Origin: an uncultured Eubacteriales bacterium
Lineage (GTDB): Bacteria; Bacillota; Clostridia; Oscillospirales; Acutalibacteraceae
Direction: 5' to 3'
Length of the DNA stretch: 64,000 nucleotides
NCBI GenBank assembly: GCA_934561055.1
Contig: CAKTFN010000002.1
Coordinates: 124,001 to 188,000 of the forward strand
Shown: positions 35,584 to 44,026 of the stretch, one piece after another
How the letters are laid out: every line of letters begins with the position of its first letter
Numbering within the stretch: position 1 is the first letter of the stretch
Program-made: the position numbers and the translations under genes
The notes under the pieces: model-generated
Databases searched by the model: none
What the model was told of the DNA's origin: nothing
The model's input: only the letters and a program-made list of their open reading frames with translations

Positions 35584-35602
35584 AACCTTAACTGAACCTT
35601 AA
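35584..35602 (-). promoter_or_regulatory. Direct repeat, candidate response-regulator binding site
   Basis: TTAAGGTT occurs twice with an 11-bp period (35595-35602 and 35584-35591 on the - strand), the spacing used by OmpR/PhoB-type regulators. It lies about 90 bases upstream of the peptide start, followed by a possible -10 (TATTCT). Confidence 0.5.
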
Positions 35603-35700
35603 AAACGCTGTTATTTTGTAAATAATTTCAAAATATTTTTAATTTATTTTAAGAAAGTTGCGGTCGGGCTAACTTGTTTTCCGTGCGGAAATGCTCACAT

Positions 35701-36549
35701 TCAGCCTTCAAGCGATTTGAAAAAAGGCGAAACGAGGGCATACGCTTTCTCCCCGCTGTTTTCTCTTGCAATGTAAGAGGAGTGGTCGTTAAGGGCAACG
35801 ATTGCGATTTTACTGTCCTTGATTGAATCGTGGATGAAAACCGTGTCCGAAAGATCCATGATGTCAAACTCTCCGGCAACGATATATGCCGGGCATTTGA
35901 TTTTTGAAAGGTCGTCCTTCGTGATGTGCGGCTCGGTGAGCATCATTTTGTTGAGCTTGCTCGGATTTTTTTTGTTATTGTAAAGAACGCTTTGAATGAA
36001 AAAGTCCTTGAGCGTTTCCGGAACGGTGTTTGCGCCGCAGGAAACAAAGCCGCCGAGAAGGTCGGGATATGTATAAGCAACGGTGAGCGCAACAATGCCT
36101 CCGTCGCTGTGACCGACGACATACGGCTTTTCAAGGCCGAGCTTTTCAATGAATTCCTTAACGTCTTTTGCCATCAGGTCATAGGAAATTTCTTCCGGAT
36201 CGGAGCTTTTTCCGTGGCAACGGCTGTCAAGCGAATAAACGGTGTAATCATTCGCAAGATATCTTGCCGCTTCGTCGAGCGAGGTGAGGTCAAGGCTGTT
36301 GCCGTGGATAAGAATAACCGGGTGGCCGCCTTTTCCGTAAACGGCGTAATGCATTTTGACCTCGCTCAATTGAACGTAATCATCCTTTTCGGGTCCGGCA
36401 ACGGGTTCGGGAACAGACGAAACATCAAGCTTGATGAGATTATGCTTTTTTGCGCCGACGTGAACCGCCGTTACCCAAACAGCCGCACCGACAACAACGG
36501 CAAGAACGACGCATCCGACTGCGGCAAAAACTTTTTTTGCTTTTTTCAT
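35701..36549 (-). CDS. Membrane-anchored alpha/beta hydrolase
   Basis: 282 residues. An N-terminal helix (about 8-30, VFAAVGCVVLAVVVGAAVWV) anchors or exports the protein. The hydrolase domain has HGNSLD (oxyanion region, about 85), the nucleophile elbow VVGHSDGGIVALT (about 143-155), an acid residue in AGEFDIMD and the catalytic His in LNDHSSYI. This fold includes esterases, lipases and acyl hydrolases. It has its own TTGACA/TATACT promoter. It is grouped with other extracytoplasmic hydrolases (33.6 and 37.7 kb), but a shared substrate is speculation. Confidence 0.85.
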   Translation of the reverse strand: MKKAKKVFAAVGCVVLAVVVGAAVWVTAVHVGAKKHNLIKLDVSSVPEPVAGPEKDDYVQLSEVKMHYAVYGKGGHPVILIHGNSLDLTSLDEAARYLANDYTVYSLDSRCHGKSSDPEEISYDLMAKDVKEFIEKLGLEKPYVVGHSDGGIVALTVAYTYPDLLGGFVSCGANTVPETLKDFFIQSVLYNNKKNPSKLNKMMLTEPHITKDDLSKIKCPAYIVAGEFDIMDLSDTVFIHDSIKDSKIAIVALNDHSSYIARENSGEKAYALVSPFFKSLEG

Positions 36550-36581
36550 AATTGATTCCTCCGAAAAATTTTCTCGCTTAA

Positions 36582-36610
36582 AGTATAGTCCGCAGGAAAG
36601 CTCCTGTCAA
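36582..36610 (-). promoter_or_regulatory. Promoter of the alpha/beta hydrolase gene
   Basis: TTGACA (36605-36610), 17-bp spacer, TATACT (36582-36587) on the - strand. Confidence 0.75.
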
Positions 36611-36751
36611 GGAGAAATCAAAAAGTCGCTGTTGCCGTCAAAAATCCTTCTTAGAATATGGGTCTTTTCTTTATATTCGCACAACCGTTTGTTTGACCTT
36701 TTCGCACCCTTAGCAAAGCTCAGACCCGGGAAAAAGAACGCAGTTTTTTTC

Positions 36752-37525
36752 TCAGCCGCAGGCCGAAAAACCGCCGTCAACAACGATTGACGTTCCGGTA
36801 ACATAATCCGAAAGAGAGGACGAAAGGAAAAGAACCGCTCCGGTGATATCCTCCGGCTTTGCAAGCCTTTTTTGCGGAATGCGGACGTTCATATATCCCA
36901 TCCAACGTTCGTTTTTGAGCTGAGCTTCAATGAGCGGGGTTTCAACAAAACCGGGGCAAACGCAGTTGACCCGGACTCCGAAACGCGCCCACTCTCCCGC
37001 AAGCGATTTCGTCAGCTGAAGGACGGCGCCCTTGCTTGCACTGTATGCTGCGGCGGACGGAACGGCAACGAATGCGCTCAGCGACGACATGAAAACAACT
37101 TTTCCGCCCTTCTTTTTGTTCCAGAAGCGGTTAAAAACCTTTTGAGTGAAAAAGAATTGGGCGGTGAGGTTGATGTCAATGACCTTTCCCCAGCCTTCAT
37201 GGGTTTCAAACATACTGTAAACATCATGGGCAACGCCCGCATTGTTAACAAGAACGTCAACCGTTTTGAATTCGTCCTCTGCTTTTTTAAGAGCCGCTTC
37301 GACGTCTTCATCTTTTGTAATGTCACAACGTGCAAAAGCAACCTTTGAGGCCGGATATTCCTTTTGAAGTTTTTCCGCCGTTTCCGAGAGTGCGGTTTCG
37401 TTGAGGTCGCAAAGAAAAACAGAAGCTCCGTTTTCAAGGAAGCCCTTTGCGCACTCAACGCCGATTCCTCCGGCCGCACCCGTGATGAGTGCAATTTTTT
37501 CGTTTAAATCAAGTTTATAACTCAT
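36752..37525 (-). CDS. SDR family oxidoreductase
   Basis: 257 residues. ATG at 37525 chosen because GGAG lies eight bases upstream; the in-frame ATG at 37546 has no site. Classic short-chain dehydrogenase features: ALITGAAGGIGVECA (NAD(P) binding, about 12-26), NNAG in VLVNNAGVAH, the catalytic Ser in FMSSLSAF, and YSASKGAV (Tyr and Lys, about 158-165). The C-terminus SIVVDGGFSACG is typical. Substrate, probably a sugar or polyol, is unknown. It has its own promoter. Confidence 0.88.
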   Translation of the reverse strand: MSYKLDLNEKIALITGAAGGIGVECAKGFLENGASVFLCDLNETALSETAEKLQKEYPASKVAFARCDITKDEDVEAALKKAEDEFKTVDVLVNNAGVAHDVYSMFETHEGWGKVIDINLTAQFFFTQKVFNRFWNKKKGGKVVFMSSLSAFVAVPSAAAYSASKGAVLQLTKSLAGEWARFGVRVNCVCPGFVETPLIEAQLKNERWMGYMNVRIPQKRLAKPEDITGAVLFLSSSLSDYVTGTSIVVDGGFSACG

Positions 37526-37557
37526 ACATAATTCTCCTGTGTTCACAAATTATTAAT

Positions 37558-37586
37558 ATTATATCATTCTTTCGCTCTGTTTTCAA
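37558..37586 (-). promoter_or_regulatory. Promoter of the SDR gene
   Basis: TTGAAA (37581-37586), 17-bp spacer, TATAAT (37558-37563) on the - strand. Confidence 0.7.
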
Positions 37587-37683
37587 CATACACAAAGAAG
37601 GCGATTTGTCACAATTTCATTTTTGGGTACCTATTTGGTTGGGTTCTTAAACCGTGCGGTCAAAGAACCGGCTTAGAGCAGTA

Positions 37684-37706
37684 CCGCCGCAGTTGTCCTG
37701 CGGCGG
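37684..37706 (-). other. Stem-loop after the endonuclease/phosphatase-fold gene
   Basis: CCGCCGCAG / CTGCGGCGG perfect 9-bp stem. No T-run on the - strand, so termination is uncertain. Confidence 0.4.
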
Positions 37707-37730
37707 TTGTAAAACGTTCAGATTGAAATT

Positions 37731-38792
37731 TTAAAGAACGTTTTTGAGTTCGTCAATGTGAGCGAGAGCTTTGAAGAAATCGGTAAAAATGAGGAAAACT
37801 TTTTTAATGAAGTCGTCGAATTTGTTTCTTGTTCCGACTTTGAGTTCAATTTTGCTTTCTTTGAAGCCGTCTGTTTTTGTAACTTCAAAAACAGTGCTGA
37901 GCGTTGCGTGGTCTGAAAGTTCGGTTCCGTCTTCGGCACGAAGGAATTTATATTCGCTTTCGGTCGGAACGAGCGAAACTCCGCCGCCGTCACGATAAAG
38001 GAATTTTTCAACCGATTCCCAAACGCCCCAATAGTTTCCACCGTATTTCTTCACGCATTCGGAAAAGTCCTTGTAATCTCCGTTGTTGTGAAGTTCAACC
38101 CATGAATCTTTGAGTCCGCAGCCTTCTTTGAGATATTCGTAAAGGCCGTCGTCGTTTGCTCCGTAATGAAAAGCGATGTTGAAATCGCCGGTAACGATTA
38201 CGGGACGGTCGGTTCCTCTCGAATTAATCATTTCTGAAAGCTGTCTGAAATTGTCGCGTCTTGCTTCCTTTGAGCCTTCGTCACCGTAAGCGTCGGCATG
38301 AATGTCATAAAAATCAACCAAAACGCCGTCTCCGAGGTCGAGAACGCAGTAAAGAATGCCCTTCGGGGTCATCTCATCCGCACCGTGGTCAAGAACACCG
38401 TATGTTTTGTTCCAAGCCGTTCTCTGCTCGTTGTAAAGCGGATATTTTGAATAAAAATTCATTCCGTCTCCGCCGGGGACGCCGCCGGTGTGGATCGTCT
38501 GATAGGAAAAAGACGAAAGTTCTTTTTTGAGCGAATCGTGGTAACCGAAGTCTTCCTGAACGGCAACAACGTCATAGCCGCCCGCATTCAGGATTTTTCC
38601 GATGTTCTTCTGGTTCTTTCTTACGTTTTTGTCTCCTTTTCCGACGAGAGCTTTGAAGTCCGGAAGGCCGGCAACATTATAGCTCAAAAGCGAAAGCGTT
38701 TTCTTTTCTTCGGCGAAAGAAGCAACCGAAAAAAGCGAACAAAGCATCAGCAATGCGAGAAAAAGAGCGCAAAATTTTTTGAGGTTTTTCAT
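37731..38792 (-). CDS. Secreted endonuclease/exonuclease/phosphatase-fold hydrolase (sphingomyelinase or DNase-like)
   Basis: 353 residues. Signal peptide MKNLKKFCALFLALLMLCSL, cleavage near SFA-EE. The EEP fold is shown by SYNVAGLPD (Asn), VVAVQEDFG (Glu, about residue 80), YDIHADAYGD (His/Asp), VTGDFNIAFH (about 197-206) and LSDHATLSTVF (catalytic His near the end). Members hydrolyse phosphodiesters or phosphomonoesters in nucleic acids, sphingomyelin or inositol lipids. The last 30 residues after the fold form an amphipathic helix (FDDFIKKVFLIFTDFFKAL) like other tails in this locus. A sphingomyelinase-type role is suggested only by the nearby ceramidase-like gene. Confidence 0.8.
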   Translation of the reverse strand: MKNLKKFCALFLALLMLCSLFSVASFAEEKKTLSLLSYNVAGLPDFKALVGKGDKNVRKNQKNIGKILNAGGYDVVAVQEDFGYHDSLKKELSSFSYQTIHTGGVPGGDGMNFYSKYPLYNEQRTAWNKTYGVLDHGADEMTPKGILYCVLDLGDGVLVDFYDIHADAYGDEGSKEARRDNFRQLSEMINSRGTDRPVIVTGDFNIAFHYGANDDGLYEYLKEGCGLKDSWVELHNNGDYKDFSECVKKYGGNYWGVWESVEKFLYRDGGGVSLVPTESEYKFLRAEDGTELSDHATLSTVFEVTKTDGFKESKIELKVGTRNKFDDFIKKVFLIFTDFFKALAHIDELKNVL

Positions 38793-38847
38793 TTTTTATT
38801 ATCTCCCTTTCGTGTTTGTTTTTCGGCACAGTCTGCCTTTTGTAAAA

Positions 38848-38876
38848 ATTATATCACAACGAATTCAAAAAATCAA
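38848..38876 (-). promoter_or_regulatory. Promoter of the endonuclease/phosphatase-fold gene
   Basis: TTGATT (38871-38876), 17-bp spacer, TATAAT (38848-38853) on the - strand. Confidence 0.65.
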
Positions 38877-39161
38877 ACATATCCTTTCCTTTGAAAGACA
38901 AAAAAAGACCGCTGCATCAGGTCGGCTCGGCAAGGGATTTAACAGCCTTAAACTGATTTTTTTGCGTATAGCAGCGTTAAAGAGCCTGACATCCGGCAGA
39001 CTTCCTGCGCTTTTGTTTCTTGTTTCTCATCAAAAACATCTTAGTTTAAGGTGCGAAGCAGCTATATTTCGGATGTTTTTTCGTGAAGTGTAAACGGAAA
39101 AAACCGAATTAAAACCTATTAAAATCCTTGCCGAGATACCTTTTTATGCAGCGGCCTCGGT
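38877..39161. other. Intergenic region, no gene seen
   Basis: About 285 bases between the M23 peptidase gene and the next promoter. Only a weak hairpin GACC...GGTC with a T-run on the - strand (38904-38930) could end the peptidase transcript. Open frames here lack ribosome binding sites. Confidence 0.4.
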
Positions 39162-40448
39162 TCAGCCTATATAATTCATCGGGTTCTGCTTTTCTCCGTT
39201 GTAACGAATTTCAAAATGAAGGTGCGGACCGGTAACGTTACCGCTTGCACCGGCGTTTGCAATGTGCTGTCCCTTGCTTACCGACTGTCCGGCAGAAACA
39301 AGAAGCGATGAACAATGGCCGTAAAGCGAGCTGTAGCCGTCGCCGTGGTCAATGACAACGTAGTTTCCGTAACCGGTTGTTCCGTAGTTTGCAACGATAA
39401 CCGTTCCGGCTCTTGTTGCATAGATCGGCGTTCCGTAGTATCCGCTTCCGGAAATGTCAACACCGCCGTGAGTACCCCAGCCCGAAATGCTCGGATCTCT
39501 GTTTCCGAAGCCGGAATTGACATATCCTCTCGCCGCCGGGAAAGCCCATGTTGCATTCGTTTGCGCCGCGTTTGAATTTGAATTCGAGTCCGGAACAGAA
39601 GGCGTCGGGTTCGGGTTGACCGAAGCGTTCTGTTTGATGATTTTGTCAATTTCCGCGTCGGCAGCCTGCTTTTCGGCGTTCAGCTTTTTGATGTAGCTCT
39701 GATAAAGTGCACTGCTTTGATCAAGTTCGTTGATGAGTGACTGAACTTTCGACTTGTCCGAAGAAAGCTGAGAAATCGTTGTTTTGTATTCGGTCTGCTT
39801 CGTCTTGAGTTCGGTTCTCTTTTCAAGGCTCTTCTGCCTCGTTTCCTTGACTTCTGCGCGCGTGTTGCTCAATTCCGCTTTTAAAGCTTTGAGCTTTTCG
39901 ATTTTTGCCGTGAAGTTGTCAATGATACGCTTTTCGTTTTCGGAAGTACGTTTCATCATCTCAAGGTGGGTGAGAAAACTTGCAAGGTCATGAGCACCCA
40001 TGAAAATTTCAAGAACCGACTGCTTCCCGTTGACGTAAGAGTTTCTCATGAGGGCTGAAAGTTCGCCCTTCGCCTCGTCAACGCCCGCCTGATTTTCATC
40101 AATCTTCTTTTTTGTTGCCTTAATTTTCAAAGAAAGCTTTTGAAGCTGTTTGTTGTATGCGGCAATTTCTTTGTCAATGTCCTTGATTTGCGCTTCAATC
40201 GTGTTCGCTTTTTCCTGAACGGCGGCAATCTGAGTTTCAAGAGTGGTGAGATATGCCTCGTTCTTTTCTTTTTTGCTTTCAAGCTCGCTGATTTTATCCT
40301 TGTTTGAGCTGATTTCTCCGTTGAGGCGGTCAATCTTGTCCTCAAGCTCCTGTTTCGTTGCGGCGCGGACAACCGATGTCGGCTGTGCAAATGTTACGGA
40401 CACGAACAAAAGCACAAAGCTCATTAAAAGAGCAACTGCTTTTTTCAT
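39162..40448 (-). CDS. M23 peptidase with coiled-coil N-terminus (EnvC/PcsB-like murein hydrolase)
   Basis: 428 residues. Signal peptide (MKKAVALLMSFVLLFVSVTF, cleavage near VRA). A long coiled coil follows (about 30-255, rich in Lys/Glu/Leu heptads), then a Pro/Asn/Ser linker. The LytM/M23 domain starts near GYVNSGFGNRDP; zinc ligands are in GTHGGVDISG, YGHC and GPHLHFEIRYNG. Proteins of this build cleave peptidoglycan at the septum and are usually activated by FtsEX. No ftsEX is adjacent. Its start overlaps a possible 39-codon leader frame at 40445. Confidence 0.92.
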   Translation of the reverse strand: MKKAVALLMSFVLLFVSVTFAQPTSVVRAATKQELEDKIDRLNGEISSNKDKISELESKKEKNEAYLTTLETQIAAVQEKANTIEAQIKDIDKEIAAYNKQLQKLSLKIKATKKKIDENQAGVDEAKGELSALMRNSYVNGKQSVLEIFMGAHDLASFLTHLEMMKRTSENEKRIIDNFTAKIEKLKALKAELSNTRAEVKETRQKSLEKRTELKTKQTEYKTTISQLSSDKSKVQSLINELDQSSALYQSYIKKLNAEKQAADAEIDKIIKQNASVNPNPTPSVPDSNSNSNAAQTNATWAFPAARGYVNSGFGNRDPSISGWGTHGGVDISGSGYYGTPIYATRAGTVIVANYGTTGYGNYVVIDHGDGYSSLYGHCSSLLVSAGQSVSKGQHIANAGASGNVTGPHLHFEIRYNGEKQNPMNYIG

Positions 40449-40564
40449 AAAAAATACGTCCCTTCTTTTTCGATTGCGGTCAAAAGACCGTTCAATTCGG
40501 TTTTGCCGCCGTTTTTCGGCGGCTGTTTTTTAATTTTTTTCGTCTTAAAATTTTGTTTTTTCAT
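40445..40564 (-). CDS. Possible 39-codon leader peptide upstream of the M23 gene
   Basis: ATG at 40564, Lys-rich product starting MKKQNFKTKKIKKQPP, stop TGA overlapping the M23 start as ATGA. It contains a GC-rich hairpin (GCCGCCG/CGGCGGC). The ribosome binding site is weak, so it may be chance; the overlap is the only support. Confidence 0.3.
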   Translation of the reverse strand: MKKQNFKTKKIKKQPPKNGGKTELNGLLTAIEKEGTYFL

Positions 40565-40579
40565 GTGCCGAAGCCCATA

Positions 40580-40608
40580 ATTATAAATATTTTATACCGT
40601 TAAGCTAA
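40580..40608 (-). promoter_or_regulatory. Putative promoter upstream of the M23 gene
   Basis: TTAGCT (40603-40608), 17-bp spacer, TATAAT (40580-40585) on the - strand. It overlaps an inverted repeat TTAAG/CTTAA (40600-40619). Confidence 0.4.
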
Positions 40609-40639
40609 GTCTGACTTAAAACAAAACAGCCCGATATGT

Positions 40640-42004
40640 CTACTTTCCGACGCAGAAATTCGCAAAGACTTCGTCAATAACGGCGTCCGAAGCTTTTTCT
40701 CCGGTGAGTTCGAGGAGAAAGCCGATTGCATCGTCAATGCAGACATTGACTGCGTCAAGAGTAACTCCCGACCGAAGTGCATTCAAAGCTTCCCTCACGC
40801 TCGAAAGTGCGGAAGAAGCGTTCTTTCGCTGACGTTCGGTTGAAAGAATCCCTTCGCTTGCGTCAAGCTCCTTTGTGCAAAGAAGGCGTTCGGCCTTTTC
40901 TTCAAGAACCGAAAGTCCGTCTCCGCTCAAAGCGCAAAGCTCGACGGTTTCGCCGAAAGCGGCTTCGATTTTCTTTTTTTCAAGCTCGTGCGAAAGGTCG
41001 CTTTTGTTGAGGACGGCAATCGCACGCTTTCCTTTGCAAAGTTCAATGATTTCTTCGTCTTCTTTTCCGAGCGGACGGGAAAGGTCAAAAACGGTAAAAA
41101 CAAGGCCGGCTCTTTCAAGCTGCGAGCGTGCCTTGTCAACGCCGATTTTTTCAACCGCATCGGACGTTTTTCGGATTCCGGCGGTATCCGCAAGGCGAAG
41201 AACAAGTGCTCCGAGATTGACCGTTTCTTCAACAACGTCCCTCGTTGTTCCCTCGATATCCGTTACGATTGAGCGGTTCCTTCCGGAAAGAAGATTCATC
41301 AATGCGGATTTTCCGACGTTCGGCTTTCCGACGATTGCGGTTTCAACGCCCCTCGTCACCGCCGCACCGGCGTCAAACTTTGAAAGAAGGGTTTTAAGTC
41401 CTCTTTCGGTTTCCGAAAGAGTCTTTTCAAGTTCGGAGTTTTCAAGCTCCGGAATTTCGTCGTCCGGGTAATCCACCCAAGCGGCAAGCTGAGCGGAAGA
41501 AGCAACAAGCTTTTTGCAAAGAGAACCGATTCTTTTGCTGAGCGCACCTTCAAGCGTTCCGAGAGCGGCTTTTACGCCAAGCTCGTTCTGAGCGTTGATG
41601 AGACCCATGACCGCCTCCGCCTCGGCAAGGTCAAGCTTTCCGTTGAGGAAGGCACGCTTTGTGAATTCGCCTGCGGCGGCCGGTCTTGCGCCGGCGGAAA
41701 AGAGGGCACGCAAAACACGCTTGAGAACAAAAAGCCCGCCGTGGCAGGAAAGTTCAACAACATTTTCCCCGGTATAGCTTTTCGGTGCACGGAAAACGAG
41801 CGCAACGCATTCATCGATTCTTTCGCCGTTTTCGGTTGCAAAACCGTGTGCGGCACGGTAACCGCAAAGCTTTGTAAGCCTTCTTTTTCCGCTCGGCTCA
41901 AAAATGCGGTCGGCAATTTCAACGGCATCGTCGCCGGAAACACGGATAATTCCGATTGAACCGGTATTCTGCGGAGTTGCAATCGCCGCAATTGTTTCGC
42001 TCAT
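40640..42004 (-). CDS. mnmE: tRNA uridine-5-carboxymethylaminomethyl(34) synthesis GTPase
   Basis: 454 residues from the ATG at 42004 (AAGGGTG upstream); an in-frame GTG at 42013 is the alternative. N-terminal THF-binding domain (TIAAIATPQNTGSIGIIR), central helical domain interrupted by a G domain with GKPNVGKS (about 219-226), the DTAG motif in LADTAGIRKT and NKSD, and the invariant C-terminal FCVGK. With MnmG it modifies the wobble uridine of several tRNAs. No mnmG or rnpA neighbour is visible here. Confidence 0.97.
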   Translation of the reverse strand: MSETIAAIATPQNTGSIGIIRVSGDDAVEIADRIFEPSGKRRLTKLCGYRAAHGFATENGERIDECVALVFRAPKSYTGENVVELSCHGGLFVLKRVLRALFSAGARPAAAGEFTKRAFLNGKLDLAEAEAVMGLINAQNELGVKAALGTLEGALSKRIGSLCKKLVASSAQLAAWVDYPDDEIPELENSELEKTLSETERGLKTLLSKFDAGAAVTRGVETAIVGKPNVGKSALMNLLSGRNRSIVTDIEGTTRDVVEETVNLGALVLRLADTAGIRKTSDAVEKIGVDKARSQLERAGLVFTVFDLSRPLGKEDEEIIELCKGKRAIAVLNKSDLSHELEKKKIEAAFGETVELCALSGDGLSVLEEKAERLLCTKELDASEGILSTERQRKNASSALSSVREALNALRSGVTLDAVNVCIDDAIGFLLELTGEKASDAVIDEVFANFCVGK

Positions 42005-42136
42005 CGTGCTCACCCTTTTCGTTCACTGATTAAATACCTTAGTATATAATTATACCTCTTGCGTCAAGAAATTGCAAGAGGTACGGTTTTTGTTCGATTT
42101 TCGCTGTTTTATTGTTGCTTAAAAATTACAAAACAC

Positions 42137-42182
42137 AATAAAAAGCAACCGGAAAGTTCTTCCGAATAACGGCAGGCGGTTT
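42137..42182 (-). terminator. Probable terminator after the flavin reductase-rubredoxin gene
   Basis: AACCG...CGGTT outer pairing with an inner CGGAA/TTCCG stem, then TTTTTATTG on the - strand. Confidence 0.5.
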
Positions 42183-42191
42183 TTATTTTCT

Positions 42192-42797
42192 TCATTCAAT
42201 ACGTTCAAAATCTTCCGCCGGATGCTTGCACAACGGGCAGATAAAATCCTCCGGCAGTTCTTCGCCCTCATAGACGTATCCGCAAATTTTGCACCGCCAG
42301 CCCTTTGTCTGCGTTTTCTGCGGCTTCGGCTTTACGTTTTTGTGGTAATAGGCATAAGTCAGCGATTCCCCGTCCGAAAGAACCTCCGCTTCGGTAAGCT
42401 CGGCAATAAAAACGGTGTGGCTTTCAAAGTCGAGCGTTTGAGTTACACGGCAGGCAAAGTATGCGTTGGTGCAGGACGGAAGATAAAGAACGCCGTTTCC
42501 GGCTCTTTTTTCGCTCGGATTTTTGAAAAACTTTTCCTCGTCCCGTCCGCTTTTAAAACCGAAATGTTCAATCAGGCCGAACGGCGTTTCCGTTGTGAGA
42601 ACCGAAACGCAAAATTTTCCCGTCCGAAGAATCATGTCATGAGTATAATTCGCCTTGTTGACGGACACGCTCACCGTGAGCGGCTTTGAGGCAAGCTGCG
42701 AAAAGGTGTTGATTATGCAGCCGTTATCCTTTTCGCCCTCTCTTGCGGTGAGAACAAAGAGTCCGTAGCTGATATTATGAAGCGCATTTGTGTTCAT
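42192..42797 (-). CDS. Flavin reductase-rubredoxin fusion (high-molecular-weight rubredoxin type)
   Basis: 201 residues; ATG at 42797 chosen for GGGAGAA upstream. Residues 1-150 are an FMN-binding flavin reductase domain (ISYGLFVLTAREGEKDNGCI, FGFKSGRDEEKF). A linker is followed by rubredoxin (about 165-200) with CKICGYVYEGEE and CPLCKHPAEDFE giving the four Cys iron ligands. In Moorella and other anaerobes this fusion (Hrb) passes electrons from NAD(P)H to flavodiiron proteins that reduce NO or O2. No flavodiiron gene is adjacent. Confidence 0.9.
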   Translation of the reverse strand: MNTNALHNISYGLFVLTAREGEKDNGCIINTFSQLASKPLTVSVSVNKANYTHDMILRTGKFCVSVLTTETPFGLIEHFGFKSGRDEEKFFKNPSEKRAGNGVLYLPSCTNAYFACRVTQTLDFESHTVFIAELTEAEVLSDGESLTYAYYHKNVKPKPQKTQTKGWRCKICGYVYEGEELPEDFICPLCKHPAEDFERIE

Positions 42798-42938
42798 TTG
42801 TGTTTTCTCCCTTTGCTTTATATATACAGTATAATCGTTTTTACCGAAAAAATCAAATATTAACAAAAAAATCCGAGCCGCCGCAAAAAAGGACTCTCTG
42901 ATTGCGGCGGCCTGAATTTAAGCCGGTTTATATTTTTT

Positions 42939-43685
42939 TCAGTCTGCGATTTCAAAATACACATTTGCAACAAAACCGGGATACTCCATCGGTGTACCGA
43001 TCACGGCAACGGGTCTGAACTCGGTTCCCTTCAAAACGGCAAGCGAATACCAATTTGTAACCTCGCCGTTTTCGGTTTCGTTTGTGTAATCGATGGTATC
43101 GAAGCGTGATTCGGCATCAACATAATTTCCGTCTTTGTCAACAGCCTTAAAGCAGAGCGAGTCTGGAATCTTGTCCCTGACCTTGCTTTCAGGGTTGTAT
43201 CTGAGGTTAACCTTTAAAAGATAAAGGTCACAGTTTTCGGTAGCCTTTTTTTCTTCGTCAAAATTTGTCGAAAGCTCATCGAGCATTTTTTCGGCTTCCT
43301 TTCCGGAAAGAACCTTTTCAAGCGTCAGGTTATAATCAAAAAGCGCCTTTTTGTCCGAAGAATTATTGCCCGAAGTGATAATATTGCTGTGACGGATTCT
43401 TACGCTTTCACCGGTTTTATGTGGCTTTTCAAACGAACCGAAGTCGGTATCCTTAAAAATCAGAAGGTTCTGGTCATCGTCACCGTACCGGATATAGTCG
43501 CCGCTTTCCGACGTCGGAATGTCGGGCTTTGACGTCTTGTCTGCCGAAGCGTCCGAGACCGAGCCGAAGACGCTTTCGGGCGAGGACGTGCTTTCGTCGT
43601 TGTTTTCTTTCGTGCAGCCGTAAAAAAGAAAAATTGCCAAAAGGCTCAAAACGGCCGCCGCAATTCTTTTTGCGGTTTTTTTCAT
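42939..43685 (-). CDS. Lipoprotein of unknown function
   Basis: 248 residues; ATG at 43685 with GGAGG upstream. Signal peptide with lipobox LFYGC (Cys about 24) followed by an acidic Ser/Glu/Asp-rich linker (about 25-60). The C-terminal 170 residues contain SGDYIRYGDDDQNLLIF and a beta-rich region of unknown family, resembling extracytoplasmic DUF4352-type domains only loosely. No clear operon partner. Confidence 0.7.
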   Translation of the reverse strand: MKKTAKRIAAAVLSLLAIFLFYGCTKENNDESTSSPESVFGSVSDASADKTSKPDIPTSESGDYIRYGDDDQNLLIFKDTDFGSFEKPHKTGESVRIRHSNIITSGNNSSDKKALFDYNLTLEKVLSGKEAEKMLDELSTNFDEEKKATENCDLYLLKVNLRYNPESKVRDKIPDSLCFKAVDKDGNYVDAESRFDTIDYTNETENGEVTNWYSLAVLKGTEFRPVAVIGTPMEYPGFVANVYFEIAD

Positions 43686-43911
43686 GTCAAATCCTCCTTT
43701 GTTCCCGTCGGAAGGTACTTTCTCCTCCCGCAAAAAATAATATTGAAAAAAGCGCAAAAAAGCAATTGTTATATCAGCTTTGTAATCGTAGTAACAGAAT
43801 TGTTACTTTGTCCGTTCAAGCTGACGTTCGGACGAAGGCATTTTTTCTTCAATTTTTGCTCTTCTTTAAAAAATCCGACAAAAAATACACAAATAATTTT
43901 TTCTTTTGCTA

Positions 43912-43940
43912 TTGCACAATCCGTGCAAATATAATATAAT
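43912..43940 (+). promoter_or_regulatory. Promoter of the membrane-anchored protein gene, with embedded inverted repeat
   Basis: TTGCAC (43912-43917), 17-bp spacer, TATAAT (43935-43940). The -35 is the left arm of the inverted repeat TTGCAC-AATCC-GTGCAA (43912-43928). Confidence 0.65.
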
Positions 43941-44026
43941 AATCTCGTATCATTTTGTGCAACGACCGTTTTTGCGGCCGTCGCTTAGAAAAACCGGCAG
44001 GTGCCGTTACAGAAAGGAAAAAAGTT

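Noticed and set aside
37684..37706. Rho-independent terminator after the endonuclease/phosphatase-fold gene
   Set aside because: The hairpin is strong but lacks a T-run on the gene's strand, so it is kept only as a stem-loop.
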